Assembly: GCF_000204055.1 (NCBI RefSeq) | Contig: NW_006768798.1 | Span: 423,743 to 487,742, forward strand | Origin: Melampsora larici-populina 98AG31 | Taxonomy: Eukaryota > Basidiomycota > Pucciniomycetes > Pucciniales > Melampsoraceae | DNA length: 64,000 nucleotides | Reading direction: 5' to 3' | Part shown: one piece after another, positions 1 through 13,226 of the stretch | Layout: the number at the start of each line of letters is the position of its first letter | Position numbering within the stretch: the first letter of the stretch is position 1 | Notes under the pieces: generated by a model | What the model was told of the DNA's origin: nothing | The model's input: the letters and a program-made list of their open reading frames with translations, nothing else | Databases searched by the model: none | Translations under genes and position numbers: made by a program

Positions 1-1925
1 TCTAAATAGTTTCCATAACACCAAAATTCTAACAAGCTCTTCTGAATGAGGACAAGTTGAATACCAGATTTCTCTATTAGTCTATTGAATATTGTCCACC
101 TTTGCACCATAGAGATGATGTGATTGAAATGTACTAAGTTACTGCCAAACTTATAAGCTATACAATCACGTTCTGTCACACTTGAGAACAAATCAATTGA
201 AAACAATCAATTGCCTTTCATAAGAACTTGATCAGAAATCTTGATTGAGATCCAGAAGACTAATGAAATAAGTCTTGGAAGCAAGATTGAACTGATCACG
301 TATAGAATAGGGCTTGAATATATATCAATTGAATGTATTTAATAAGGAGACTACGCCAAGAAAAGGGTATCTCCGATATATCCTTTAAATCAGAACAAAA
401 GGAATATAAATAAAGGAAGTCTCTCCAAGGGATGGAGAGCCTCACCTTATCATACTCTAACCAATTATTTCAGACCATCCTCTGTTCCAAAGTCCAGCTG
501 GATTAGTTACGCATGTCTCTAAATCTCAGTTCCACTTTACCCCTTCTTGCTTAAAGTTGAATTGTTGCTTTGTCCTTCCTAGTATCTTGAACTATAATCC
601 TTACCTTTTGCTACTCCAAGTATCTTGTTAGTCCCATCGCATGTCTACTTCCTGGCTAAACATAGTCCCATTGTATTTGTCCTTTCCGGCTAATAGCTTC
701 GATTATGAAATGTTGATTTAAATCCAGAACCTTTCTACGTACCTAAAAGCTATGTGGATCTACTTGGTCACTACTCAGTTCTTGCAACGCAAAGTTGGCA
801 AGATCCCTGTTAGTCTTTGGACGCAGGCTACTCTAGATCTTGTATCTCAGAGATTATAACCAGGCCTAAAGGTTGACCACCTCACATCTGTTAACTTACA
901 GTGGGCCAATTGTGTTTCTTTGAAACACCGTGAAGAGCTTGTGGTTTACCCACGTTTGTTATGATCATCATCCTCACTTTAGGATAAGATATATTGGATA
1001 TCCCGCGTAACCAGTGGAATCTCTTGTCAGGACTCTGAATCAAGTAATGACTAGACTACTTGACTCTCTAAAGTAGTAGCCACCCTGACAGCCATCCCAA
1101 CGAACCTTGAGTTTGACTCAAGAGTTGGTATTACTGACTTATATATCAGACTTTCTGCACCATAGACATTTGTGATTGAGAGGTTTTTTCGTCTTGTCCT
1201 ATCATATGCAAAGAGTGGGCTGTGTGAAGAAAGATGACCCCTGAAAGACTTACAAAAAAATCACCTTGTCCTGGTTATGAGTTGCTTCAGAGAAATAAAG
1301 TAGCACATTGTTGAATCCATCATGATTCATCATCATCCTTAATCTTACTGGGTTGGGCTGATGCCTTGATTTGTTTGATTTCACTATTGGAACTCTGTGC
1401 AAGAGCAGCACAGCTGATTGTATTGTTCTGCAATCAAATATAGTACCAAAGCCTCTTAGCTTAGCAGAGGTCCGCTAAGAAATTTGCACTATCTTAGCGG
1501 CCCAAAATCACTAAGCTAGCGCTGCGCTAAGCGCTAAGTTGGCTTGGCCAAACCACCATTGATAAAGACTGCAAATATAGTGTCCATTCTTGCTATATAA
1601 CATCTTAAGGGTAAAACAATACACAACAGTGAAACCCCTCTCAAAGTTCTTAACTTCAAGAAACATCCAATCTGGTCGAGCAACTGCATCAATTTTTTCA
1701 ATAGCCAAACCCAAAGTACAAAGGTTTTTACTTTTGATTTTTACCAATGATAATTTTTATTGTTTTTTTAAAGAATAGTGGGATCAGAGAAGTACATCAA
1801 CAACTACAACAACCAAAGACCATATGCCAACATTTCTTTTTCAAAGAATAAAACTCCTCAAAACCCCAACCAATCCCTTACACTTTGATATATACAAAGA
1901 TTAATGATCAACCTGAAAATTTCCA
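1..1925. other. Gene-free left flank
   Basis: No convincing coding region is seen. A TATA-like stretch (TATAAATAAAGG, near 402-413) followed by pyrimidine-rich DNA could be a decayed promoter or LTR, but no partner LTR or TG/CA ends were found. A short perfect hairpin lies at 1472-1479 and 1493-1500 (CCGCTAAG / CTTAGCGG), inside a stretch rich in GCGCTAAG-like words up to about 1545. It is probably the end of an old repeat, but no family is recognised. Confidence 0.5.
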
Positions 1926-4680
1926 TCAAGGACAATACTTTAAATTCCACTCTGATTCTTGATCGAATTCTTGTTCTAATCTAACTTTAACCCTTTCAAG
2001 TTCTTCAAGTCTACAAACCTCTTTCCGATTCTTACATTCATCAAAATCTCTCAACAAATTCTCTTGCTCTTCTTGTTCTAATTTTTCAAATCCATTCACT
2101 AAATCTCCAGATCCAGCTGCTTCAATTAAGCAAATCAAATCATCTAAAGGAAACCGATTTTGTACTTTACCTCTACTTTTAATCATAAGTAAAATTGATA
2201 AAATCCCTACTAAAAGAATTGGTGATAAAGTCACTATTGCTGATCTATGTGAAATTCGATCCCAACCTATTGTGCTGGAATGCCAAAGACCTTCAATAGG
2301 TTTTGACATACTTTCTGGAATTATATCGTTTTCAAATACATCTTTTCCAGAGAAAGATACTCTCAAATACTACAATTTGAATGAATGTAACAAAAAAAGA
2401 TATCAAAAGAAAAGTCAGTTCACTTTTTTTGAAAAGATATGTATCAATCAATGATGTTTTTTTCTTTCCTTTGGATTTAGAATCTTCAACTTACAGAACC
2501 AATAAATTCAAGTTGACCTCTAAAATAACTTTCAATAATCTCATTCAACATATTCTCATCAATCTTCCATGAATCAACCTCTACACTCTCCATAATCTTT
2601 TGATCAATCGTACCATAAATCGATTTTAATCCATCACCAAATGTATTAGTATAAATATTTTGAGATCCTCTAACTGAATTTACAATTAATCTAAGCACCA
2701 TGATTGATAAATCTCTTGAGTTTTCTGGTAATGGTAAAACTTCTATTAAACTTTCAAAATTTATATTTCGTTCATATTTCACATTTAGTTTGGTGATGAC
2801 GGGTCGGATTGAACAAACTCGTGGTTTAAGGTACTTATAACCTTCACCTGTTCCAATAAGACTTAACACTTTATATCACATCAAATTAATCTTCTATCAA
2901 CAACATTATCTCATCGTCTTTCAGAATCTGGCACTTACAATGATTTCCTGGACTTGCTATCCCATTGAAATTTTGATCTTGACATAAAGCAACCATTACT
3001 AATCCTCCACTGCCAGAGTTAGTACTAATAGCCGTCACAACATCCTCAAGATCTAAAAGATTCATCAAATCAGTTTTCGAAAGCATAAAAAAATGGATAT
3101 CAAATGAGAATTCACCTAATCTATCTCCATTTGGACAAGAAGCATTAAAAGACCATTTATTCAGTGAATAATTCAAAGCTCTAGTCGAATCCGAAACCAA
3201 AATCGGACTAGACTGAGTGGTAGCATTAATTAAAGTATGATCATGTATCATACAATCAACTAAACTTGTAAATCCTTGTTGAAGGATCGTATGATTCGAA
3301 GGTTGAATTACTTCATTTGATCTAACGTTTTGACCTTTAAGTTTATACCTTATTGGTTTATTTTCAGAAACTGGAATCCCAATCAAGTTTTGTTCGACTG
3401 AATTAGTTGTTGGACCGATTTCTGCATCAAATGCACTAACAGGTAAGATACCACCTATCTTGACCATTTAGTTAATTGTGAATCAGTGACATAATCGTTT
3501 GTTTTTGAATTTATATAGTACAGCGTACCTGTTGATGAATTGAACATTGCATGATCAAATTCAAGTAATCTTGTGAATTTAAGTCTAGCATATGCCGCTG
3601 CCATACCAGCTGAAACTAAGATTGAACTAAAGCTTGTTGGATTATTACTTCTTACTATAAAAAAGAATCATTCAATATCTTACTTCAATTAGATATGTAT
3701 CTACTTCTGACAGTCATGCTAAGGTGATCAAACTTACAAGATGAAATCATATTTTTGTATGTATCACTGTTTTCCAAGAGCTTAACAAATGATTCTGTTC
3801 CAATATCAATCTCTACACCTTCCAATGGTGTACTCACAACAATTGCAGTAGGAGTGATCAAGGTCGCAAAACTACAAAACGAAAAAAAAACCAATACAAT
3901 CAATGCCATTTTCTTATCATATCAAAATATTTGCAAAAATTCTAGTTACCTTGCTGTGAGAGTTTTTAGTAAAAGTCCAACAAGTAAGGTTAAGATTGTC
4001 CAAGTAGGATATTTTCTTCTAAAGATGAATTGTCCTTTTGATATTTCGATCCCAGTAGAAAGTTCAAACAAAGTAGTAGGTCTAGCAAGTCGATGAGCCA
4101 AGAAATTAACAACTGCATGAGAAAAAAGACTAATGTTATAATAAAAAAATAACAAAATAAATTAAATCATAGTCAATCAACCAAAGATAAGAAATGTTTT
4201 TTGATTGATGATTTTGAAAAAAAACAAAATGACTTACAAAGATGAAAGTCCCGAGAAAGTACTAGAAATCAAAGTCACAATAAAAGTAATGGAACCAGGT
4301 GATTTTCTCGCAAATTCAGAAATCCGATCAGGTAATGAGATTTGATAATAAGAAATCGTACAATAAAATCCAATGGGAAATCCAACCAATAAAATTTGAC
4401 CTAAAACTATGATCCACCACCAATAAACTCTTGGATGTAATGAAGAAAAGGTTTTAAAGTAAGATTGATCTTCTTGATTTCTAGGTATTTTATCTTGATG
4501 ATTCTGGTCAAGTTTATCAATTCTTTCAGATCCCTTGAATTGGTTTAATTCTAGGATTGGAGTAGATGAATCGAATTGAAAAGTAGATAGATAAAATGAA
4601 TCAAGAGGTCTAGATTGAACTGAGCTAGAATCGGCTCCATCGTTCAACGTGTTCTGTCTGCTATAGCTAGGTCGAAGCAT
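1926..4680 (-). CDS. Multi-pass membrane protein of unknown function
   Basis: Multi-exon gene. The start is chosen at 4680 (MLRPSYSRQ) because it begins a soluble, serine-rich N-terminal region; the stop is at 1926-1928. The first exon holds a strong membrane segment after a tryptophan run (VYWWWIIVLGQILLVG), then a second hydrophobic stretch at its end. Later exons add a segment near 3960-4020 (PTWTILTLLVGLLLKTLTA), another near 3850-3905, a long extracellular-type loop (2890-3470) and a last membrane helix near 2170-2230 before a charged, Glu-rich cytosolic tail. Two N-terminal helices, a big loop and one C-terminal helix recall fungal DUF3176-type membrane proteins, but I see no signature motif and do not assign the family. 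Introns contain several stops, consistent with real splicing. Function unknown. Confidence 0.6.
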
Positions 4681-5251
4681 GATCGTATGTCGTTGAAAAG
4701 ACAAAGTCAACTGATGAACATATTGGATGGTGAATGCTTTTTGGTAAAGATATGAGATGAGTCCACCCCAAAGTAACCTACACAGCACCTGCAATCGAAA
4801 GAAACTTTAAGAATAAAGCGGGCCAAACATTCTCGTATGCGATCATCAAGCTGATCAGTGGGGGAGATTGCTGTGATGGAAGCCATGCTGGTCATATCAT
4901 GTAAGATGCTGGACATCAACAATGAGATTCTGAATGTATCTCGTCGATCTCATCAACCTTGGCAGATTGTGCAAACATGAGAAAATTGGGATTTCGTGTC
5001 GAGGTTTATAAGACACCAAAAATCCACAGGACGAGTCTCGTAGATCCCGAGAGTAAAGCAAAAAAACTTTCCAAGACATACACAGAATCAAGAAGACATG
5101 GCAATGCCGGGCCCGTACTTCACTTCGGGATACTGATTATTTCGATCAACTTTCACTTGAATTACAACAATCTACAAATACATCAGATTCACACATTGTA
5201 GCATCATCATCATCATCTTACCATCAGTCTACAAGATACCTAAAAATTCAT
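4681..5251. other. Intergenic region between two minus-strand genes
   Basis: About 570 bp between the start of the membrane protein gene and the end of the GH35 gene. It should contain the promoter of the former and the 3' end of the latter. Short open frames here have no recognisable features and are not called. Confidence 0.5.
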
Positions 5252-8200
5252 TCAAGACTTCAATCTTTTAGAAATCTCAAACTCTGGATTTGAGCTTTTA
5301 ACTCTTCCAATCCCACCTTCCAAGACCTTATCTAATCTTAACCAAAGCTTTTCAAGCTTAGCACCTTGTCTATCCATCGCCCATAATGTCAATCCTAACT
5401 CACTATATCCCAAAAAGAAGTGTGTCAAAGATTATATACCTTGCTTTAGTTTGATATCTTCAATCTACTCATTATGTGTAAGATAGTTTATATGAGAGAA
5501 AAACCAACTTACTTTAAACCTTGAAAATTAAGAATACCCTCATGAATCGGAAACCTAAATTGAGGTCCAAGATCCGAAACATACCTACCCATATTCCATC
5601 CATTAATCCAAAACTCTACTCTATATCTACCCTTTCCCTTTCCACCTACATCACCAAACACTTTTCCAAAATTTAAACTTATCATCATATCATAACCTTT
5701 TGGTAGATCTAACTTAATTTCAGTATGATAAAATCCGATACCTGCTTGATTCATTCCATTCTTGATGGGTGATGATTTGATCCATTCTGAACTGTTTCGA
5801 AGTGGATAATTAGGAAGATGCCATCCTGATCTCTGTAAATTGTTGATCAACATCAGTCGTGTTTCTTGTTAGCTTTCTTCCCCTTAGCACAATGTACTCA
5901 CGATCCCAAAGAAACCATTTTCATTCATGATACCACGATCAGGGTCCGGTAACCTAAACCATACGTCATCCCAATTCTAAAAGTCATGAGGAGTGTATCT
6001 TTGTGCATTTCGAATCTCGATTACGTACCAATAAAATCCTCCTAGTTGACCTTGAAGTTTCCATTGAATCTCGTCAACTTGATTCTCATCTACATTTTCG
6101 AACCGATAACCCAGTATACCTCTAGGATGTTTAACCGTATCAGAAAACCCTATAAGCAAAATCAATAATAAAATTCAAATCATACATTCAAATCAAGTGA
6201 CTTATTCAAATAGAAATCCTAACCTCCTTCAGTTTGATCCATACCCATCGAATCTTGAACAATCGTAATAACATTATGTCCACATTCTTTAATCGAATTC
6301 CGCGGGAAGATATATACATCTTCGGTGACGTTTGAATCCTGTCAAAGAAAGATTAAAGTATAATAAGAAACAAGATTAACCCTCATCAATCGTGATGGTT
6401 CATTTTTGAATTTCAAGTGTTAACTAAAAACTAACCATCGCAACTGATGTGTTTATCAAAACATCATTGATCCAAACTGATGCAGCAAATGAACTACCAC
6501 CAGACATAGTCAACCTAATCCCAAACGAATCTTGATTCATCAATCTAAGTTGAGTTGGAATAGAATTGCAAACACTATTAAAGTGTCCTCGCCATACAAT
6601 CCCACCATTACAGCTATCAAAAACCAATCAAAATCCGTCAATACCATTCAAAAAGATAGCATAATGGTAACATCAAAAACATAATTCAACTTACAATCCA
6701 TAGTCACATGCGTAAAGGTAATACTATCAAAACCAAAAACATCCAAACCAATTAACCTATCAAATCTCACAAGTAGAACTCAAAAAGAAAACTCTAACTT
6801 ACCTTTCCATAAAGTTTTTTATAAGGACTAACCGTCAGCTCATGATCAGCATTTACCCAATCATCATCACTAAACCCTTCATTTAATTCAGGTAAACTAT
6901 CTCGATAGTTCCATTGAAGATTCCCAAGATCAAGATAATCATTAACTTGTTTGAAATCAGTTGTTTGACTCTTTATCATCTTTTGATGAAATTCATTGGG
7001 ATGTAAATCAAATCTTAAAAACCCTTGTCTAGATTTAATTACCTTTCGGATTAGTTTTCCATTCCAAGAAACGTTTTGGATCTTCAATCCTCCTATATAA
7101 GCTGATACCCCAGTCTTTTGGCCTTCAATCACATCTCCCCATATACATAAAGTGGATTTTCCACTAGCTAGATCAATCGAAGCATTTCGAACCAAGTATG
7201 GACCCCAAATAAGTAAACTATCTTTCACCACCCCAGTCGAAGGATTTGAATCAAGTATCGGATTCCAAACTTGTCCAGCAGTCTCTTCCGAAGTTAAAAT
7301 CACAGCACTTTTTGGGGTTTGTATAGAGACGATTTCCTCGGGTTGATCCACTGACCAATTGATATTCAAATATTCTTCATCACTTTTTTGAAGTGTCACA
7401 TTAGGATTTTCATCAGCCCATCTTGATATCGATAGACCGGAGTTGTACCCAGGAAGTTTGAGTACACTAGTCTGGTTATTTGCAGTAGACTTGGCTTGTT
7501 CTTCATTCTGATGATCGGAGAATAGGTAAAGTACTATATGTCCACCTATATGAGCTGAAAGCAAAACATTCGATGTGGTATATAGTAATTTGATTTGTAA
7601 ATCGTCATTCGAAGCTAAACTTGAAGCAGTACGTGTAGTATAATCGGTCACTAAGATCTTCGACCGTCGGGGTCGTAAGACGATTGTTGGGAGTAGAATA
7701 GGACCAACAGATGTCAAAACGCTCAAAGTACAAACTGTTAACTGGCTATGTAAGATCAAATTTTCGTATTAGACTTGACTTGGGAAAATCAGCGAGAAAA
7801 GAGTTTGAGATATCACTCACTTTGAGGTTGAATCAGTAGCTCGTAAAATATAAAAAGCAGCACCAGTTTCCCTATTCCTTAATTCGGTCACAAATCCTGA
7901 CTGGTGATGACCTATACAATAAGTTTTCTTATGTGAATTACTAATCAGATCAGTCTTGTAAAAATCTTGAGATGATCTTAAAAATAAACTCTGTCTCTTT
8001 AATTCAATATATTTTTCATTTAATGTTCTATCTTCTGAAATAGGTGCACCATAATCATCTTAGGATATTAAAATAAGAAATAAGTTAATCAGATCGTCAA
8101 TGGATATACCTACGAAGTGTAAAAGATTCGGTATCAAGACTCACAGCTTGTATAGACTCCTGGAAATGGCAAGTATCCCCAAGAAGTACCTCCATAGACC

Positions 8201-10292
8201 ATCTAATGAAGGACAAGAAATTCATCTCAGCTGAAGCAAGAAGTTTACTCATGGATCATGAAGAGAGACTGACGTAATAATTGATCATCTTGGCATTTGC
8301 AGCCAAATTATTAAGGTTAAAAACCGATTCAAAATCACTACCAGTCAACTCTTGACATTTCTCATACCCAGCCGCATGAGGTCCCCAAGGATCAAATGCA
8401 CCAGCTTGAAATCTAAAAAAAAGACATGCCCATCAGGATCCAAAACTAATAATATTTCATCTCAAGATCTAGGATGAAAGTCAACATACTCTGGTATATA
8501 AAGAGGTGAATTTAATTGGAACATCGTTTCAAGATCAGATTGATATCGGGCGTAAGAATCTATCACAGGTTTCCAATCTGATGGATTTGAACAATTAAAT
8601 GATTGAGGATAAGAATCAAATCCATCTGAAATGGGATTCAAAGAAGAAAGATCAAGAAGATGAGCAACAAGAGTGAATGAGTCATGAGTTCATCAAAGAA
8701 GTAGTCATGAAAAAAGTATCACTTACATATATCTACTGATCCAGTACCACGCACAAAGTTTTCATCCATACCTGCATCATTGAAGGTCAAAGGTACGTAC
8801 TATTGAGAGATGAGTGAGTTTGAATTGGTGAAACTTCCAAAAGAATTACAAAGAACTTACAATCCCATTCTCTTTCAAACTTTGCTCAAGATCGTTCATA
8901 TACCCATCTTTTCCATTAGGTTGTCCTTGAAAAGAATGAGCATCACTCAAATATCTAATCATCCTCTGATTTGGTCAATTCAAAAGAATGAGAAAAAGAT
9001 GAATGAAGATATGATGATCCTTACTCATTTTCAATTTGTACAGCAAGAACCGTTCCATTAGGTTTTCCAATCTGATTAGGTTCAATCAGTTCAGCTAATT
9101 CGATCCAATATTGTCGCCATGCTTCATCAAACTCAGAAGCGTTGGTACGAAGTGAACAATTAAGTTGAGTGACCCAACCCGGAATCCCACCGGCTAAATT
9201 TGGCATCAAAATCGAAACTATCTGATTAGATACGTATTTGGCTTTTGACAAACTTCAGTAATCCCTCACCTGTAGTCTCGGCTATAATGAGTCATTTGAC
9301 GACCAAACCAAGATCAGAAATCGATTGATATCCAAAAACACTCGACCAATCAACCAAAACTCACATACCATTTATATAAGGACCTGGACGTACGATCACC
9401 CAAAGACCCATCTTTTTGGCACCATCGAAAATCGGTTGGAGAGATCTAAATCCACTCCAATCGGTTCTTCCTTTGATCGGATTGACCAATCCCCTAGGTA
9501 CATTTAACATCATTGATCATCAAAACCAAAGTATTAGTAAAAATCCTTGGAAAAGAAAAAAGTTTAAAAAATGATCACGAATCACAGACCAATGAACTAC
9601 AAAAATCGAATCAATTTCAAAAGATTAGTTTGTGTCGGTACTTATAATCCAGAAACAAACTAAACAAAGAAAGTGATTGGATGTACAACTTACCATAAAT
9701 TGAAATAGTATTCAAACCAAGAGCCTTGAATTTTTGTAAAATATCATCCCAAAGTTCAACACATGGAAGTCTCCAAGTATGAAATTCACCTATAAAAATC
9801 AATTCCCAAATCCAAATCCCAAATCCACGACCAAATCCAAATCCAGGACCGAATCCAAATCCAGGAGCAAAACAAAATGTGTAAGTTATTCTGTTCTTTT
9901 CCCAAAAAGTAAGAAGATCATCTATATTACAAAAAAAATCTATTATACATACCGGATTGAATAAAAACCCTTTCTTGATCAATTAATAAAGAATATTTAT
10001 CCCAAGATATCTTTATATTCGATTTTGTTTCATTTCTTTCAATTTGATTTTGAATTCGATTTCGATCTTTAATTCGATGTTGACCTTGATTTTGCTCTTG
10101 ATTTTGATTTTCAATTCGATTTGTATTTTCAATTCGATTTTGATTTTGATAAGTTAAAGAAGCCAAAGAAGTCGAAATCAAGTAAACCAATAAACCCAAA
10201 ACCAAAACCCAATGATATTCCAACACTTCAAATTTTACTCTAACTTTTGGTTTAACATTTGGATTTAATTTTGAATCAGAATTGAACTTCAT
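5252..10292 (-). CDS. Beta-galactosidase, glycoside hydrolase family 35
   Basis: Hydrolyses terminal beta-D-galactose residues; in a plant-associated fungus the likely substrates are cell-wall galactans or arabinogalactans (inference). The gene has at least a dozen exons. The N-terminal half of the fold reads clearly: EFHTWRLPCVELWDDILQ and LNTISIY near 9690-9790, then GGIPGWVTQLNCS, then QIENEY with the acid/base glutamate (about 9020-9040). The predicted nucleophile is in PLYIPEFQAG, split by an intron near 8410-8490. TSWGYLPFPGVYTS follows, and the last exon (5252-5410) closes with ELGLTLWAMDRQG. The start at 10292 gives a hydrophobic segment at residues 28-48 (WVLVLGLLVYLISTSLASL) that looks like an uncleaved signal anchor rather than a clean signal peptide. 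An Asn/Gln/Arg-rich low-complexity spacer then precedes the catalytic domain. No frameshift was seen in the exons checked. Confidence 0.9.
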
Positions 10293-11023
10293 AATTATAA
10301 GCTTCCCCAAACCTTTTCAATCAAAACTTCTTAATTTTTCTTCTTAAAACTCAAGACTGTAAAATGTAAGATAGTAAACTGAAGAATTAACAAAAACCAA
10401 CTTCAACTTTTTTAATTCATTGTTCTTGATTCATTGCTCTTGATTTTTGATTCTTGATTCTTGATTCTTGAACATGATCGGGAGTTTCATGTAACTTCAG
10501 TCTTCAAGTGGTGTGAACCGATCAAAAGTCTAAAAAACTCGAGGAATCAGTCGGGTCGGATATCTTCGGGGTCTGTCAACATTTTTTCTATGACGTCATT
10601 TACCAATAACTGAGTCTACCATTGAGTCTCCCAAAACCATTCAGCATCAGAAACTTTAAATAACAAACTCTCAATTTTAGTCAGTAAACATCAAAGAATA
10701 AAAAACCATAAACTTCTCTGTGATCTCTACATTTTGTCCCAAGAAAAAGTTCCAGATCCTGCAATGAAAACATACATCTTGCAACTGATCAAAAGAAAAT
10801 CATCTTTTGATTGATTGGAATCAGTTTAAAATCCTACAACAACTTCAATATATTCACAAAAATCATCAATCAAATACAACAAGGATTTCATATATCAAAT
10901 TACATTTTTTCATCAACTCAACTCATCTCAAAAACCAAAAACTCAAAAACCAAAAAAACCAACTCCAAAATATCTATAAAACAACAACACCAAACCAAAA
11001 AAAAAGACAAGTCAAACCAAAAA
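10293..11023. other. Intergenic region upstream of GH35
   Basis: About 730 bp, AT-rich. It holds the promoter side of the GH35 gene and the 3' flank of the PNKP gene. A TTGATTCTTGATTCTTGA microsatellite lies near 10425-10470. Runs of CAAAAACC at 10915-10980 are simple low-complexity DNA. No gene seen. Confidence 0.5.
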
Positions 11024-13086
11024 TCAAGTCAAATACATTTCCCATTTCTTTCTACCCACATCCTTCCCCACAAACCTAAACCTAACGAGCGCAACTTCCC
11101 CAAACCCTTCCTGAACCAAAGGAGTTTCGAACCGTTTCAAGTACGACCCAAACGCCAAACCCGGCAAAAGATGTCTTCTATTACCTTCTGCATCTTTTTC
11201 TCCATAAAAAGCTCTGTAAACATTATTATGAAGTGATAAATCGATTGAAGAATCGAAATGAATGCATCTGATTGAACATCCTAGGTCTTGTGATAACTTA
11301 ATGTATTGGTGTCGAGTCGATTCACTTGGGTTCGTGTTATCTATTACACATGATTTGGAACATTGGATGGATTCTTTAACTGATTTTAAACATTTCTCAA
11401 ACGTTTTTAATTTATCTTGGTTCTATACAAACAAAAACACTTTAGAAAAATGTTACAAAACTCTGGTAAGGTTTATGACTTACTATATGTTCATATCCTT
11501 TAGGTTCGAAATGAGTTTTATAAAATTGACTTTTTCCTATCGCTGGAGGTCCCACAAACAAAACGATTTCGAGTTTTTTAGGAATCTCATTTGACTGCAA
11601 CTTTTTTACATTTTCTAAAGAACTTGAAATTGGTTCATAAGCTATAATAGATGTTTCGGGAATCCAAGCAGGTTCTAAGAAGAAAAAACAAATTGTTAAG
11701 ATGAGTAACTGATGAAAGAGAAAGTCAACTTACGATCATGATCATATTTAGTTGGATCGAATCCTTTCAACACATAATCTTGACGTTTAGATTGGTTTAA
11801 GAAAAACTCCTCGGGTGTACTTTGGTTTATTTCAAATTCAAAAACAATTAGACTTGATTCAAAGATCACCTTGAGGAAAAACTCAGTGACTTACAAGAAT
11901 GGAATGTCAAGATTTAATGCCCATTTACGATCTGTATCACTAAAATCGGCTTTGATTGAACCACGACTTGGTCTTCCAGCAGCATCACCTACATAAAAAG
12001 ATTGTTCTTTATCTATTTAAAAAAATCCAAACAAATTAGGTTTATTAGTTTCTATTAAAGGTCTTCGTTTGATTAATGGTTTCTTCATTTACCTGGTTCT
12101 AAATTCCCATTCCAATTCTTTATAAACTCTTCCCAGATACCAGTACGTGGCTAAAGTGAAAAAGAGTTATCAGTAAGTTGGTATAAATCAGTTTAATGGA
12201 GAAAAAATGAACAAGTTTACTTTTCGATAAACATCATCTTTACGTGCCGCAAAGATCCGAAAAGGAACATTCAACTTTACCCCCTCCCCCCAAAAGATTC
12301 CCATCATAAGTCATCCAAAACAAAATCAAGATCAGAAGAGATGATCAGGAATGAAACTTACAGCTTTAGCCAACTTTGGTAACTTTTGATCAAACTCAGC
12401 AGATTGTTTGGCATTGGTTTTTTGGTTACTGATCAACAGAATCGTATATCCATCTTGATTTAATTGATGTAATTTTTTTGGTATGATGGGGTTCCAGAGT
12501 TTCCAATCATCTGAATTACGTGGGAATGTGTTACCTGATTTGGTGGTGATTAGTGTAGAATCCTTTTGTGTTAGAAAAATCGAATTTATGGGAATCAGTT
12601 TGACGGTTTTTTGGGTGTTTGGTCAAGGGTTTATGTAGGTCAAAAGAAGAGAGGAGGAGAAGAAAAAGAATGGTTTACGAGATCAAAGGCTGCGATTTTT
12701 TGGGTTGGGATTGGGTTTCCGTATGTACCATGAATACAAGACTCATTTATGATTGATAACCATTGAAAGTTAAGTTGATGTTTTTGAAAAATAGGTGCAA
12801 GTGGTGTAAGTTTCCCTGAAAAAACACCAAAGAAATATGGAAAAAGAAAGAAATCGAGATTGGTGATTAGTTTGGGTTCTTTGAAGGATTAGAAGATTTA
12901 GAGATAGATAGAGCTGGACATACTGTCTTTTTGATCAGGTGGTGAAGTACGTTTACGTTTGGTGGTGGTTGAGTTTGGTGTGCTTACTGTAGATAGAATC
13001 AGAGGAGTTGATTGGTTTTGGTTAGTAGGCTAATGGATGGTGATGGTGATGGTGATGAACTTACAATGTGATTGCTGAAGTGACAT
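11024..13086 (-). CDS. Bifunctional polynucleotide kinase 3'-phosphatase
   Basis: Repairs DNA breaks by removing 3'-phosphates and adding 5'-phosphates, in base-excision and single-strand-break repair in the nucleus. The start at 13086 gives MSLQQSH, an intron, then a basic patch TTTKRKR that could be a nuclear signal. The HAD phosphatase domain follows: IAAFDL is spliced to DSTLITTKSG (motif I, DxDST), then NSDDWKLWNP and GYTILLISNQK (motif II). Further on come RKDDVYRKPRTGIWEEF and YVGDAAGRP (late HAD motifs). The kinase domain has a perfect P-loop, FVGPPAIGKS (about 11525-11560), then a spliced exon ending in FRFVGKDVGRKKWEMYLT with the stop at 11024-11026. There is no FHA domain at the N-terminus, as expected outside animals. 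Domain order phosphatase-kinase is normal. All exons checked are open. Confidence 0.92.
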
Positions 13087-13226
13087 TCTTGCAGAAGATT
13101 GCTTGAGAGGATATCTTGAAGTGAAGTTGTAGAGTGAAGACTGCATACATACGTCATCAGGGTGGTGTTTGACTGTTTACCAAGTGTTATATCTCAAACT
13201 TACTGACTGACTTAACACTTCCAATC
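13087..13226. promoter_or_regulatory. Short divergent promoter region
   Basis: Only 140 bp separate the start codons of the PNKP gene (-) and the uncharacterised gene at 13227 (+), so both must use this stretch or each other's 5' region. No specific factor site could be recognised. Confidence 0.5.

Noticed and set aside
1..1200. Possible solo LTR (TATA box and similar 25-bp words near 101 and 1158)
   Set aside because: No TG/CA ends, no target duplication and no internal element; the repeat words are too weak.
9779..9964. Open frame with repeated Lys/Ser/Pro opposite the GH35 gene
   Set aside because: It is the complement of a simple CCAAATCC repeat in a GH35 intron; no start context or protein features.
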